DNA of 64,000 nt from Oceanitalea sp047302425 (GTDB lineage: Bacteria; Actinomycetota; Actinomycetes; Actinomycetales; Actinomycetaceae). The stretch covers positions 1,178,001 to 1,242,000 of the forward strand of contig NZ_CP154855.1 in NCBI RefSeq assembly GCF_047302425.1, written 5' to 3'. Of this stretch, positions 26,018 through 34,584 are shown piece after piece. Under the pieces are notes generated by a model. The model did not search any database, had not been told where the DNA came from, and saw nothing but the letters and a program-made list of their open reading frames with translations. Each line of letters begins with the position of its first letter. Position 1 is the stretch's first letter. A program made the translations under genes and the position numbers.

Positions 26018-26892
26018 GCATCCTGACCCGGACCGACACGCCCCGTCGCGGCGCCCGCGAGAGCCTGCTCTCGCGCACCGGTGCCATGCTCGTCATGGGC
26101 GTGTTCACCCTGTACTTCCTCGTGCCGGTGTGGTGGCTCCTCGTCGCCTCGACGAAGAGCCGCGAGCAGCTGACGACGACGAACGGCCTGTGGTTCGCCG
26201 ACATCAACCTCGGGGAGAACATCTCCGCGCTGCTCGACCACAACGGCGGCGTCTACCTCCGCTGGATGCTCAACAGCGTCGTCTACGCCGGCGGTGGCGC
26301 GCTCGTCGCCACCCTGCTCGCCTCGATGTGCGGGTACGCGCTGGCCAAGTACCATTTCCGCGGGCGCGAGCTGCTGTTCAACGTCGTCCTCGGCGGCGTG
26401 CTCGTGCCGGCCACCGCCCTGGCGCTGCCGTTGTTCCTGATCTTCAGCCAGGTCAACCTCACGAACACGATGTGGGCCGTGCTCCTCCCGAGCATCGTCA
26501 GCCCCTTCGGCGTCTACCTCACCCGCGTCTTCGCGAGCGCGGCCGTCCCGGACGAGCTCCTCGAGGCCTCGCGGCTCGACGGCGCGGGGGAGCTGCGGAC
26601 CTTCTTCGGGATGTCCGTGCGGCTGATGTTCCCCTCGCTCGTGACGATCTTCCTCTTCCAGTTCGTCGGCATCTGGAACAACTTCTTCCTGCCGCTCATC
26701 ATGCTGCGCAGCGAGTCGCTCTTCCCGGTGACCCTCGGCCTCTACTCCTGGAACACCCAGATCAACCAGATCCCCGAGTTCCGGGGCTACGTCCTGGTCG
26801 GCGCGATGCTCTCGATCATCCCGCTCATCATCTCCTTCCTCCTGCTCCAGCGGTACTGGCGTTCGGGCCTGGCCGCCGGCTCCTTGAAGTAA
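26014..26892 (+). CDS. Sugar ABC transporter permease (MalG-type)
   Basis: This 292-residue partner permease has six transmembrane segments and the EAA loop ELLEASRLDGAGELRTFFGMSV. Its N-terminal WWLLVASTKSREQL and C-terminal LLLQRYWRSGLAAGSLK segments are characteristic of the MalG subfamily. Start ATG overlaps the upstream TGA. It pairs with the preceding permease. Confidence 0.93.
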   Translation: MSILTRTDTPRRGARESLLSRTGAMLVMGVFTLYFLVPVWWLLVASTKSREQLTTTNGLWFADINLGENISALLDHNGGVYLRWMLNSVVYAGGGALVATLLASMCGYALAKYHFRGRELLFNVVLGGVLVPATALALPLFLIFSQVNLTNTMWAVLLPSIVSPFGVYLTRVFASAAVPDELLEASRLDGAGELRTFFGMSVRLMFPSLVTIFLFQFVGIWNNFFLPLIMLRSESLFPVTLGLYSWNTQINQIPEFRGYVLVGAMLSIIPLIISFLLLQRYWRSGLAAGSLK

Positions 26893-26895
26893 GAC

Positions 26896-26919
26896 CCCAG
26901 CAGTGACCCCGCTGCTGGG
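26896..26919 (+). terminator. Hairpin between permease and binding-protein genes
   Basis: CCCAGCAG (26896-26903) and CTGCTGGG (26912-26919) form an 8-bp stem. Placed directly upstream of the binding-protein gene, it may stabilise the downstream message rather than terminate. Confidence 0.45.
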
Positions 26920-26946
26920 CAGCGCACCAGAGATTGGAATGCAGTC

Positions 26947-28272
26947 ATGCGAAAGACAATGACGTTGGTCGCCGGGGGAGCGGCGCTCGCGCTCACGCTC
27001 ACGGCGTGCGGTGGCGGCGCCGAGGACGAGGGCGCGCCCGACGCGGCCGCGTGCGAGCCGAGCGAGGGCGCGGTCGAGCTCGACTTCACCTCCTGGATCC
27101 CCGGGATCGAGGAGGCGGCGGAGCTGTGGAACGCGGAGAACCCGGACATCCAGGTCCGCGTCCAGACCGGCCCCAACGGCAACTCGGGCACCTACCAGAA
27201 CTTCTTCAACCAGCTCGAGGCCGGCAACGCGCCGGACATCGGCCAGATCGAGTACGACGCGCTGCCGAACTTCGTCGCGCAGGGCGGCCTGGAGAACCTC
27301 GCGGCCTGCGAGGACGTCGTCGCCGCCGAGTCCGAGTTCATCGACTGGACCTGGGGCCAGGTCACCCTCGGTGACGAGGACGCCGTCTTCGGAATCCCGC
27401 AGGACTCCGGGCCGATGGCCCTGTTCTACCGCGCCGACCTCTTCGAGGAGCACGGGATCGAGGTCCCGACGACGTGGGAGGAGTACGCGCAGGCTGCCGA
27501 GGAGGTCCGGGCGGCCGGCGGCTACATCACGAACTTCTCGCAGGTGGACATCAACCAGTTCGCGGGACTCGTGTGGCAGGCCGGGGGTGACTGGTTCAGC
27601 AACTCCGAGGAGGGCTGGTCGGTGCACCTCACCGGTGACGAGTCGGAGCAGGTCGCCGCGTACTGGCAGGACCTGCTCGAGCGCGACCTCGTGGCGACCT
27701 ACCCCGCGTGGACGCCGGAGTGGGACGAGGCCTTCAACCGCAGCGAGGTGTGGTCCTGGCCCTCGGCCGTGTGGGGTGCGAACACCATCGCCAGCGGTGC
27801 CCCCGACACCGCCGGGAAGTGGGCGGTGGCGCCGGCCCCGCAGTGGAGCGAGGGGGACACCGCCTCCGGTAACTGGGGTGGCTCCTCGATCGCCGTCTTC
27901 GAGGGCACCGAGCACCTCTACGAGGCCACCCAGTTCATCCTGTGGCTCAACACCTCCGAGGAGGCGCTCACGCTGCTCAACGAGTCGGCGAACATCTACC
28001 CCGCGACGACGGCGGGGCTGGAGCTGCCGATCCTCGGGGAGGGCGTGGAGTTCTTCGGCGGGCAGCCGATCTACGACGTCTTCGCCGAGGCCGCCCAGAC
28101 GGTCGACCCCGACTTCGTGTGGGGCCCGCTCATGACCGAGACCTACACCGCGGTCTCCGACGGCTTCCGCCGCGCGGCCGACGGGCAGGGCACCCTGCAG
28201 GAGGCGCTCGCCGACGGTGAGTCCGCGACCGTCGACGCGCTCGAGGCGCAGGCCATCCCGGTGGCCGACTGA
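26947..28272 (+). CDS. Sugar ABC transporter substrate-binding lipoprotein
   Basis: The 441-residue protein has a lipoprotein signal peptide with acylated C21 (LALTLTACGG) and an extracellular solute-binding fold (family 1 type; ELDFTSWIPGIEEAAELWNAENPDIQ). It captures galactosides outside the membrane for the two permeases just upstream. Its gene lies after rather than before the permeases, separated by a short hairpin, and is followed by a strong terminator. Ligand assignment rests on the GH42 and GH36 neighbours. Confidence 0.92.
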   Translation: MRKTMTLVAGGAALALTLTACGGGAEDEGAPDAAACEPSEGAVELDFTSWIPGIEEAAELWNAENPDIQVRVQTGPNGNSGTYQNFFNQLEAGNAPDIGQIEYDALPNFVAQGGLENLAACEDVVAAESEFIDWTWGQVTLGDEDAVFGIPQDSGPMALFYRADLFEEHGIEVPTTWEEYAQAAEEVRAAGGYITNFSQVDINQFAGLVWQAGGDWFSNSEEGWSVHLTGDESEQVAAYWQDLLERDLVATYPAWTPEWDEAFNRSEVWSWPSAVWGANTIASGAPDTAGKWAVAPAPQWSEGDTASGNWGGSSIAVFEGTEHLYEATQFILWLNTSEEALTLLNESANIYPATTAGLELPILGEGVEFFGGQPIYDVFAEAAQTVDPDFVWGPLMTETYTAVSDGFRRAADGQGTLQEALADGESATVDALEAQAIPVAD

Positions 28273-28284
28273 CCCCACCCGGAC

Positions 28285-28321
28285 GCCCGTGGGTGCCGGC
28301 CCTCGGCCGGCACCCACGGGC
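28285..28321 (+). terminator. Strong terminator hairpin
   Basis: GCCCGTGGGTGCCGGCC (28285-28301) pairs with GGCCGGCACCCACGGGC (28305-28321): a perfect 17-bp stem with a 3-base loop, just after the binding-protein gene. Confidence 0.85.
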
Positions 28322-28403
28322 GGGCGAGCACGCGCCCCACAGTGCAGGGCCGCCGCGAGGCACGCGCCTGGCGGCGCACCGACGAGAACAAGGGGGTTTT
28401 CTC

Positions 28404-30356
28404 ATGAGCACGACCCGACCGGCACGCACCCGCGGCCTGGCCGCCCTGGCTGCCGCAGCAGTCGCCACCGTCTCCCTCGGCGTGGCCCTGCCGGCCGACG
28501 CCGACGAGCCGGCAGGAGTGGAGATCGACCTCAGCGGCACGTGGAGGTTCACCAAGGGCGACGACGCCCGGTACAGCGACCCGGACCTCGACGACTCCGC
28601 CTGGCAGGAGCTCACCGTCCCCGAGGATGGCGCCGAGTGGGCCGACGAGGACGGCTACGGCTGGTACCGCGTCGACTTCGAGCTGCCCGCCGACGCCGAG
28701 GGGACCAACCTCGTCGCCTCCCTGGGCTACCTCGACGACGTCGACGAGGCCTTCCTCAACGGTGTGCGGATCGGCGGCTCCGGGCAGTTCCCGCCCGACG
28801 CCCGCTCCGCCTGGTTCGAGCGCCGGCTGTACCCGGTGCCCGCCGACGCCCCCGTCTTCGGGGGGACCAACACGCTCGCTGTCCGCATGTACGACATGAA
28901 CGGCGGTGGCGGCTGGTACCAGGGGCCGATCGGCCTGTTCTCCAAGGACAAGATCCGGGAGAACGTCCACGGGATCCGCGGGGTGCCCGCGGAGGAGTCC
29001 CTCGCCCGGGAGGTCCGGGCCCTGCTCGACACGCAGCGTGCGGCGCTCGCCGCCGGCGACCTCGAGGCCTATCTCGACACCGTCGCCGAGGACTACTTCC
29101 ACGACGGCCGAGACAAGGACCGACGTGCCCGGGAGCTGGCCGCCTGGCTGGACGAGGCCGGCACCCTCGAGCTCGTGGACCGGGAGGTCGAGGTGGTTGC
29201 GTCCGAGGACGGACGCCTGCTCGTCGACACCAACCGCTCGATCGTCGGCACCGTCGCCGGCGAGACGAGGCAGTTCCAGGAGACCACCCAGGAGTTCCTC
29301 GCGATCGACCGGGCGACCCTGCGGGAGGAGGGCAACCACTCGCGCTTCTTCCGCGAGAGCGTGGACTCAGAGCTCGAGGGGAAGCCGCGTGAGCTCGTCA
29401 CCTACCTGCCGCCGTCGTACCTGGAGGACCCTGAGCGTGAGTTCCCCGTCGTCTACCTGCTGCACGGCATCAACGGCGGCGCCCGCGAGTGGGAGCCGCG
29501 CAACATCGACGAGGTGCTCGACGGCCTGTGGGAGCAGGGCCTGGCGGAGTCGATCGTCGTCATGCCCGACGGCGAGTCGCTCTGGTACGTCGACTCCCCG
29601 GCCGTCCCGTGGCGCTCGATGTTCCTCACCGAGCTCGTCCCGATGGTCGACGCCGAGTACCGCACGCTGGACTCGGCCGACTACCGGGCGCTGACGGGCA
29701 TCTCCATGGGTGGCTTCGGCGCCTACTCGATCGGGCTGGAGAACCCCGGGACGTTCTCAAGCCTCGCCTCGCACATGGGGGCGCTGTCCTTCGCGCAGGG
29801 CGGCAAGCCCACGCCGGTGGCGCAGGTTGCCGGGATGACGGAGGACGAGCTGGGGCACTACGACCTCTTCCTCGACGCCTGCGAGGCTGACGAGTACCGC
29901 TTCGACAACGCCGTGCGCACGATGTCGGCGGACCTCAGCGCCCGGGGCGTGCCGCACACCGCGGCGGTGTACCCCGAGGGCCGCCACAACGACGCGTGCT
30001 GGATGCCGCGGCTTGCCGACTCCTTCGCGACCCACTCCCAGCACTTCCGCGACGCGGGGCTCGGGGACGAGGCCCTCGACCTCGAGGTCACGGTGCGGGC
30101 GCGGTGCCTGGGGACGGACCGGGTGCACGTCCTCGTCAACGCCCAGAACCCCGCGGGTGTGCCGGTCGCCGTCACGATGAGCTCGGAGCACGGCACGCGG
30201 GAGTTCCCCGCCTACTCGCCGCGGCGCTCGTTCACCGCGGCGTTCAGCGGGCCCACCGACGGACAGCTGACCGGTCGGGTCGTCGTCACCGCCCGGTCAG
30301 CCGACGGCGCCGCCGTCCGCGAGGTCGCCGCGTACGCGCCAGCCGCCTGCGGGTGA
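28404..30356 (+). CDS. Secreted multi-domain esterase with GH2-like and SnoaL-like modules
   Basis: The 650-residue protein has a Sec signal peptide (about 1-33), a jelly-roll resembling the sugar-binding domain of GH2 enzymes (about 38-185, DLSGTWRFTKGDDARYSD), a SnoaL/NTF2-like insert (about 195-310), and an esterase-D type alpha/beta hydrolase (about 325-545). The hydrolase has oxyanion loop LLHGINGG (352-359), nucleophile S434 in GISMGG, and H528 in GRHND as likely catalytic histidine. A C-terminal beta domain follows. It probably removes acyl or feruloyl groups from extracellular galactan or other plant polysaccharide. AGGGGG precedes the ATG; a terminator separates it from the transport operon. 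Confidence 0.8.
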   Translation: MSTTRPARTRGLAALAAAAVATVSLGVALPADADEPAGVEIDLSGTWRFTKGDDARYSDPDLDDSAWQELTVPEDGAEWADEDGYGWYRVDFELPADAEGTNLVASLGYLDDVDEAFLNGVRIGGSGQFPPDARSAWFERRLYPVPADAPVFGGTNTLAVRMYDMNGGGGWYQGPIGLFSKDKIRENVHGIRGVPAEESLAREVRALLDTQRAALAAGDLEAYLDTVAEDYFHDGRDKDRRARELAAWLDEAGTLELVDREVEVVASEDGRLLVDTNRSIVGTVAGETRQFQETTQEFLAIDRATLREEGNHSRFFRESVDSELEGKPRELVTYLPPSYLEDPEREFPVVYLLHGINGGAREWEPRNIDEVLDGLWEQGLAESIVVMPDGESLWYVDSPAVPWRSMFLTELVPMVDAEYRTLDSADYRALTGISMGGFGAYSIGLENPGTFSSLASHMGALSFAQGGKPTPVAQVAGMTEDELGHYDLFLDACEADEYRFDNAVRTMSADLSARGVPHTAAVYPEGRHNDACWMPRLADSFATHSQHFRDAGLGDEALDLEVTVRARCLGTDRVHVLVNAQNPAGVPVAVTMSSEHGTREFPAYSPRRSFTAAFSGPTDGQLTGRVVVTARSADGAAVREVAAYAPAACG

Positions 30357-30404
30357 GGACCCCGCGGGGTCGCCGGTCCGCCGGTGGCACCGCGGGCGGG
30401 CGGT

Positions 30405-31484
30405 TCAGACCCGGCTGGGGGCCACGGGCGGCCGGTAGCTCCCGACGGTCACCAGGCGCATGAGCCACTCGAGCGGGCCGCGGCCGACGAAGCGGGTCCA
30501 CAGCGTGCACACCGCGAGGGTGACGAGGACGAACCACAGCAGGACGGCGTTGGACTCGGGGTACCAGACGACGGCGCTGCCGAGGACGGCGATGGCGACG
30601 ATGTGCGCCGAGTACGCGGTCAGCGCCATCGCCCCGGTGGCCGCCACCGGGTACAGCACCGTGCGGCTCACGCGGGCGGTGGCGGGCAGCGTCGTGAGCG
30701 CGAGGACGACGGCGAGCACGAGCAGGGCGACGCCCGAGTTGCCCACCACCTCGAAGGTGGCGTCGGCGTGCGGGTCGGTGCGCAGCAGCTGCTCGGCGAG
30801 CGGGGTGGCCGGCTGCACCACGCCGCGCAGGTAGTCCCCGCCGCCGTAGCCGACGAGCAGCAGACCCAGCCCGGTGAGGCCGAGGAGGGCCTGGACGGTG
30901 GGGGAGCGCAGGTCCAGCCGGCCCACGCACAGGCCGAGGAGCATGTACGCGATCCACACGAGCGCCGGGTAGTAGCCGGTGAGGACGAGGTCGAGGAGCA
31001 GGTTGTCGCCCCGCTCCACCTGGACCGGCGCAGTCCCGCGGGTGCCGGGGCGGAGGAGCACCGCCAGGAGCGTGGGACCGACGACCGCCGCCACGACGGC
31101 GAGGAGCCCCACGACCACCGGGCGCAGCGCGATGAACGGGGCGACGAGCAGGAAGGTCACCGCGTAGGACGGGAGGATGACGGCCACCGGTGTCCCGAGC
31201 GCGGTGAGCAGCAGGCCGATGACCAGGACGACGCCGGCACGCGTGGCCACCCGCAGCCAGCCGTGGGTGAGGGCCGGCCCCTGCGGGACGGTGCGGCCGC
31301 CGGTGAACAGGGCGATCGACAGGCCCGCGAGGATCGCGAACATCGCCGAGGGTCGTCCGTCCGCGACGACGAACCACGCCGGTGAGTGCACGCCGCCGGG
31401 ACCGGCGTCACCGAGGTGGGCGACGAACATCCCGAGGACCGCCAGCCCCCGGGCGATGTCGACCCCGACGATCCGTTGGTTCAC
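30405..31484 (-). CDS. Membrane protein with acyltransferase-like (DUF418/DUF1624) domains
   Basis: The 359-residue protein has about ten transmembrane segments. It begins RIVGVDIARGLAVLGMFVAHLG, a signature of the heparan-alpha-glucosaminide acetyltransferase-like/YeiB group, and ends with GPLEWLMRLVT as in DUF418 proteins. These are thought to transfer acyl groups across the membrane, but substrates are unknown. GTG at 31484 is chosen because TACGCT stands six bases upstream, the leaderless pattern. Extending further upstream would read through repeat A, a non-coding element. Confidence 0.82.
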   Translation of the reverse strand: MNQRIVGVDIARGLAVLGMFVAHLGDAGPGGVHSPAWFVVADGRPSAMFAILAGLSIALFTGGRTVPQGPALTHGWLRVATRAGVVLVIGLLLTALGTPVAVILPSYAVTFLLVAPFIALRPVVVGLLAVVAAVVGPTLLAVLLRPGTRGTAPVQVERGDNLLLDLVLTGYYPALVWIAYMLLGLCVGRLDLRSPTVQALLGLTGLGLLLVGYGGGDYLRGVVQPATPLAEQLLRTDPHADATFEVVGNSGVALLVLAVVLALTTLPATARVSRTVLYPVAATGAMALTAYSAHIVAIAVLGSAVVWYPESNAVLLWFVLVTLAVCTLWTRFVGRGPLEWLMRLVTVGSYRPPVAPSRV

Positions 31485-31520
31485 GCGCCCAGCGTAGGCG
31501 CCCGTCCGCCCGCACCCCTC

Positions 31521-31590
31521 GCGCTTCCGTCGCCCTTCTCGGTCTCGGGTCGCCCTCCTGCGCGCTCTCTCGCGAGCAGAAGGTGCGACG
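31521..31590. repeat. Dispersed repeat, copy A (diverged)
   Basis: It resembles copies B (33173-33245) and C (34531-34603): GCGCTTCCGTCGCCCTTCTC at the left edge and GCAGAAGGTGCGAC at the right edge, with GGTCGCCC between. It lies upstream of the acyltransferase-like gene and of the AztD promoter. Confidence 0.6.
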
Positions 31591-31620
31591 GAAGCGGCAT
31601 CCTCCGACGCGCCCAGCGCC

Positions 31621-31650
31621 TTGACGAGAACGATTCTCATTCTCTAACGT
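31621..31650 (+). promoter_or_regulatory. Promoter of aztD-like gene with Zur/Fur-type operator
   Basis: TTGACG (31621-31626) and TAACGT (31645-31650) are 18 bases apart. Between them lies the palindrome GAGAACGATTCTC (31626-31638), close to actinobacterial Zur/Fur boxes. This is consistent with zinc-repressed expression of the zinc chaperone. Confidence 0.7.
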
Positions 31651-31680
31651 GTGGCGCGCGCCTCTTCCGGCGCGCCACAC
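31649..31680. other. Perfect inverted repeat before aztD-like start
   Basis: GTGTGGCGCGC (31649-31659) is mirrored by GCGCGCCACAC (31670-31680) around a 10-base loop. It begins at the -10 box and ends just before the ribosome site (GAAGGAG at 31684-31690), so it could be a second operator or a leader hairpin. Confidence 0.55.
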
Positions 31681-31698
31681 GACGAAGGAGACCTGCCC

Positions 31699-32985
31699 GT
31701 GCCCATCACCTCTCGCCGCGCGCTTCCCGCGCTCGGCCTGCTCGCGACCCTCGCCCTGGCGGCGTGCGCGCCCGGCGGCGCCGACGACGCCCATCCCTCA
31801 CCCGCGGCCGAGACGCCGGCCAACGAGCCGGTCGAGGTCGCCACGCTCGACCCCCGCGTCGTCCTCACCTACGACGGTGGCGTCATGACCGTCGACACCG
31901 GCACCGGTGAGGTGCTCGACGACGTGCCGCTGAGCGGGTTCCTCCGCGTCAACCCCGCGGGGGACGGCAGGCACGTCCTCGTCTCCACCGCGGAGGGCTT
32001 CCAGGCCTACGACACCGGCCTGCTGGTCGAGGGCCACGGCGACCACCACCACTACTACGCCTCGGCTCCCGCTCTCACGGACACCGTCCTGGCGGCCGAC
32101 GTCCCCGGCCACGTCGTCACCCACGCCGGGCGCACGGCCCTCTTCGCCGACGGCACCGGGGAGGTGCAGGTCATCGACCCGGCCGAGCTCGCCGACGGGA
32201 CGCCGCAGGGCGAGACGTGGACCGCCCCCGACCCCCACCACGGCGTGGCCGTCACGCTGTCCGACGACACGATGCTCGTCAGCGTGGGCACCGAGGACGG
32301 GCGGACCGGTGCCGCCCTCGTCGGCCCCGACGGTGAGGAGCTGGCCGCGGGGAGCTGCCCGGGCCTGCACGGTGAGGCGGTGGCGGCGGGGGAGGCCGTC
32401 GTCGTCGGCTGCGAGGACGGCCCGCTCGTCCTGCGCGACGGGGCGTTCCACAAGGTGACGGTCGAGGACGAGTACGCCAGGTCAGGGAACCTGGCCGGCT
32501 CCAGCGAGTCCGCCGTCGTCCTCGGCGACTACAAGGTCGACCCGGAGGCCGAGCTCGAGCGGCCCGAGAGGGTCGCGCTCATCGACACGCGCACCGACAG
32601 CCTGCGGCTCGTCGACCTCGGGGCGAGCTACACCTTCCGCTCGCTCGGCCGCGGCCTGGACGGTCAGGCGCTCGTGCTGACGACCGACGGGAGCCTGCGC
32701 GTCATCGACGACGAGACCGGTGAGGAGCTCCGCCGGGTCGACGTCGTCGGGCCGTGGGAGGAGCCGCTGGCCTGGCAGGAGCCGCGGCCGGCGCTCCAGG
32801 CCGCCGACGGCGTCGCCTACGTCACCGAGCCCGCGGCGCGCGAGCTCCACGCCGTCGACCTCGCCACGGGGGTGGTCGTGCGCACTTACGAGCTCCCGCA
32901 CGTGCCCAACGAGCTGGCCGTCGCGACCGGCTTCCCGCCGGCGTCGGACGAGCACGACGGCGAGGACGGGCACGCGCACGACTGA
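31699..32985 (+). CDS. aztD: Zinc metallochaperone AztD-like lipoprotein
   Basis: The 428-residue protein has a lipoprotein signal with C23 (ALAAC) and a repetitive beta-propeller body. A histidine cluster (H113, H116, H117, H118 in EGHGDHHHYY) lies where AztD proteins bind zinc, and a His/Asp-rich tail ends EHDGEDGHAHD. AztD hands zinc to the AztC binding protein of the AztABC importer. Unusually no aztABC gene is adjacent. The GTG start is set by GAAGGAG eight bases upstream. A Zur-like operator sits in its promoter, which supports the zinc assignment. A related unnamed beta-propeller lipoprotein is the alternative. Confidence 0.8.
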   Translation: MPITSRRALPALGLLATLALAACAPGGADDAHPSPAAETPANEPVEVATLDPRVVLTYDGGVMTVDTGTGEVLDDVPLSGFLRVNPAGDGRHVLVSTAEGFQAYDTGLLVEGHGDHHHYYASAPALTDTVLAADVPGHVVTHAGRTALFADGTGEVQVIDPAELADGTPQGETWTAPDPHHGVAVTLSDDTMLVSVGTEDGRTGAALVGPDGEELAAGSCPGLHGEAVAAGEAVVVGCEDGPLVLRDGAFHKVTVEDEYARSGNLAGSSESAVVLGDYKVDPEAELERPERVALIDTRTDSLRLVDLGASYTFRSLGRGLDGQALVLTTDGSLRVIDDETGEELRRVDVVGPWEEPLAWQEPRPALQAADGVAYVTEPAARELHAVDLATGVVVRTYELPHVPNELAVATGFPPASDEHDGEDGHAHD

Positions 32986-32997
32986 CCCGCGCCGCCA

Positions 32998-33021
32998 CCG
33001 CCGGGCAAGGGCGCCCGGCGG
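32998..33021 (+). terminator. Terminator hairpin after aztD-like gene
   Basis: CCGCCGGGC (32998-33006) pairs with GCCCGGCGG (33013-33021) around a 6-base loop, 13 bases past the stop. Confidence 0.65.
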
Positions 33022-33047
33022 TTCCTCGGTCCCGGGCGCCCGTCCGG

Positions 33048-33172
33048 CTACTCGAGCATGTCCTCGACGTCGGCGGTCAGCTGCTCCGCGGCCTCCTGCG
33101 GCGAGAGGTTCCCGAAGAGCACCTCGAGGTTGTACCGCTCGTCCGCGACGCCGTCGACGAAGGCGACGCCGG
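33048..33172 (-). pseudogene. Relic: C-terminal fragment of a probable ABC solute-binding protein
   Basis: On the minus strand the sequence encodes about 40 residues ending LFGNLSPQEAAEQLTADVEDMLE and a stop at 33048. The tail resembles the last helix of family-1 sugar-binding proteins, and VAFVDGVADERYNLEV precedes it. Upstream coding stops exactly where repeat B begins (33173), and no signal peptide or start belongs to it. The 324-base gap between the aztD-like gene and the next gene therefore holds a terminator, this relic and repeat B. A short genuine gene of 73 residues starting beyond repeat B is the less likely alternative. Confidence 0.45.
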
Positions 33173-33245
33173 GAGCGCTTCGGTCGTACGTCTCGATCAG
33201 CGGTCGCCCGTCCCTGCACCCAGCGAGGAACAGAAGGTGCGACCC
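33173..33245. repeat. Dispersed repeat, copy B (73 bp)
   Basis: It aligns without gaps to copy C (34531-34603), about 59 of 73 positions identical by eye. Conserved blocks are GAGCGCT, GGTCGTACGTCTCG and GAAGGTGCGACCC. It is in the same orientation as copy C and lies 64 bases before the following gene. Confidence 0.75.
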
Positions 33246-33309
33246 ATCGCGAAGCGGGCAGCCTCGCAAACCCTCACCACGCGGGCGGGCGCGCTGCTAC
33301 CGTCCGGCC

Positions 33310-34584
33310 ATGAGGTCACCGGCGCCGTCGCCGGGGACGATCGGCCTCACCGTGCTCGTGATGGGCGTCGTCCTCGCACTGCTCCCGGGCTGGCTGCTGC
33401 CCGGGCGGTGGTTCGGGCCGGACGCCACCGCCGGCCCGGCCGTCATCCCCGCGCGCTTCGCCGACTACTCCTACCTCACCGGCAGCGTCTCCGCGTCACC
33501 GCCGGGGCGGGCCGTGGCCGTCTACCAGCACGGCTTCGGGGTCGAGCTCCTGGACTTCCCGCAGGCGGTCGTCGCGGGGGCCGACGGCGAGGGGTACCGC
33601 CGCCTCGACGCCGCCGAGGGTCGCGGGGCGGTGGGGGACGCCGGCCCCATGCTCCTGTCCCCGGACGGCACCCGGGTGGCCGTCGGCCGGTGGCAGACGG
33701 CCTGGCCGGACGTCGTCGTGGTCGACCTCGCCACCGGAAGGAGCACGCGGCACGTCGTGCCCGGGGCGGGCAGTGACTTCCCGCTCGCCTGGTCGCCCGA
33801 CTCCACGCTGCTCGCCTACGCCAGGACCGAGGAGGCGGCCGATCCCTGGGGTGCCGGCTCCGGCGAGCTCGGCCTGCTCGACCTCACCACCGGGGAGGCC
33901 CGGACCCTGCCGGACCACCCCGACGTCATGGCGGCGGCCTTCTCCCCGGACGGCACGGAGCTGGCGGTGCACCGGGCCGCGCGGGACGCGGACCGGAGCG
34001 GTGTCCTCGAGGTCCTCGACCGCGACGGCGCCGTGCTCCGGACGCTGCCCTTCCCCGACCACCACGTCCTCGACGGGCCCTGGTCCCCGGACGGACGACT
34101 CCTCGCGGTGACGGCCCAGGGCGGCCAGGGTCGGGGCACCGCCTTCGTCGACGCCGCAGGCACGGGCGCGCCGGTCCCCGCGCGGGTCCCGGGTACGGCG
34201 ATCGGCTGGGACGGCCTGCTCGGGTGGACGAGGGCGGGCGAGGCCCTCTTCCTCGACACCCCCGACGATCCCGCCGCCACCGACCTCTACTGGCTCACGG
34301 CGGTCCCGCTGGACGGCGGCGAGCCGCAGCGGCTGAGCGCCGTCCCGGGAGGCGGGAACTACGGGGTCGCCGGCTTCCAGCTGGCCACCGGTCTGCTCCC
34401 CGAGGCGCAGGTCCGCGACACCGACGTCGTGACGCGCGGGCTGTGGCCCACCGGCCTGCGCCTGGCGGTCGCGGCGGCCTGCGCCGCCCTCGCAACCGCG
34501 GCGGCCGGGAGGCTCGTGCGTCGCACCCCCGAGCGCTCGGGTCGTACGTCTCGGTCACCCGTCGCCACTCCCGGCACCCGCTGA
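33310..34584 (+). CDS. Membrane-anchored TolB/WD40-like beta-propeller protein, function unknown
   Basis: The 424-residue product has an N-terminal transmembrane anchor (about 9-30), repeated LSPDGTRVAVG, FSPDGTELAVH and WSPDGRLLAVT motifs typical of TolB-like propeller blades, and a second transmembrane segment near 385-408. Function is not recognisable. No ribosome site is present; TACCGT lies six bases before the ATG, indicating a leaderless message. The last 17 codons and stop fall inside repeat C, while repeat B lies just upstream, so the gene is bounded by direct repeats. Confidence 0.75.
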   Translation: MRSPAPSPGTIGLTVLVMGVVLALLPGWLLPGRWFGPDATAGPAVIPARFADYSYLTGSVSASPPGRAVAVYQHGFGVELLDFPQAVVAGADGEGYRRLDAAEGRGAVGDAGPMLLSPDGTRVAVGRWQTAWPDVVVVDLATGRSTRHVVPGAGSDFPLAWSPDSTLLAYARTEEAADPWGAGSGELGLLDLTTGEARTLPDHPDVMAAAFSPDGTELAVHRAARDADRSGVLEVLDRDGAVLRTLPFPDHHVLDGPWSPDGRLLAVTAQGGQGRGTAFVDAAGTGAPVPARVPGTAIGWDGLLGWTRAGEALFLDTPDDPAATDLYWLTAVPLDGGEPQRLSAVPGGGNYGVAGFQLATGLLPEAQVRDTDVVTRGLWPTGLRLAVAAACAALATAAAGRLVRRTPERSGRTSRSPVATPGTR

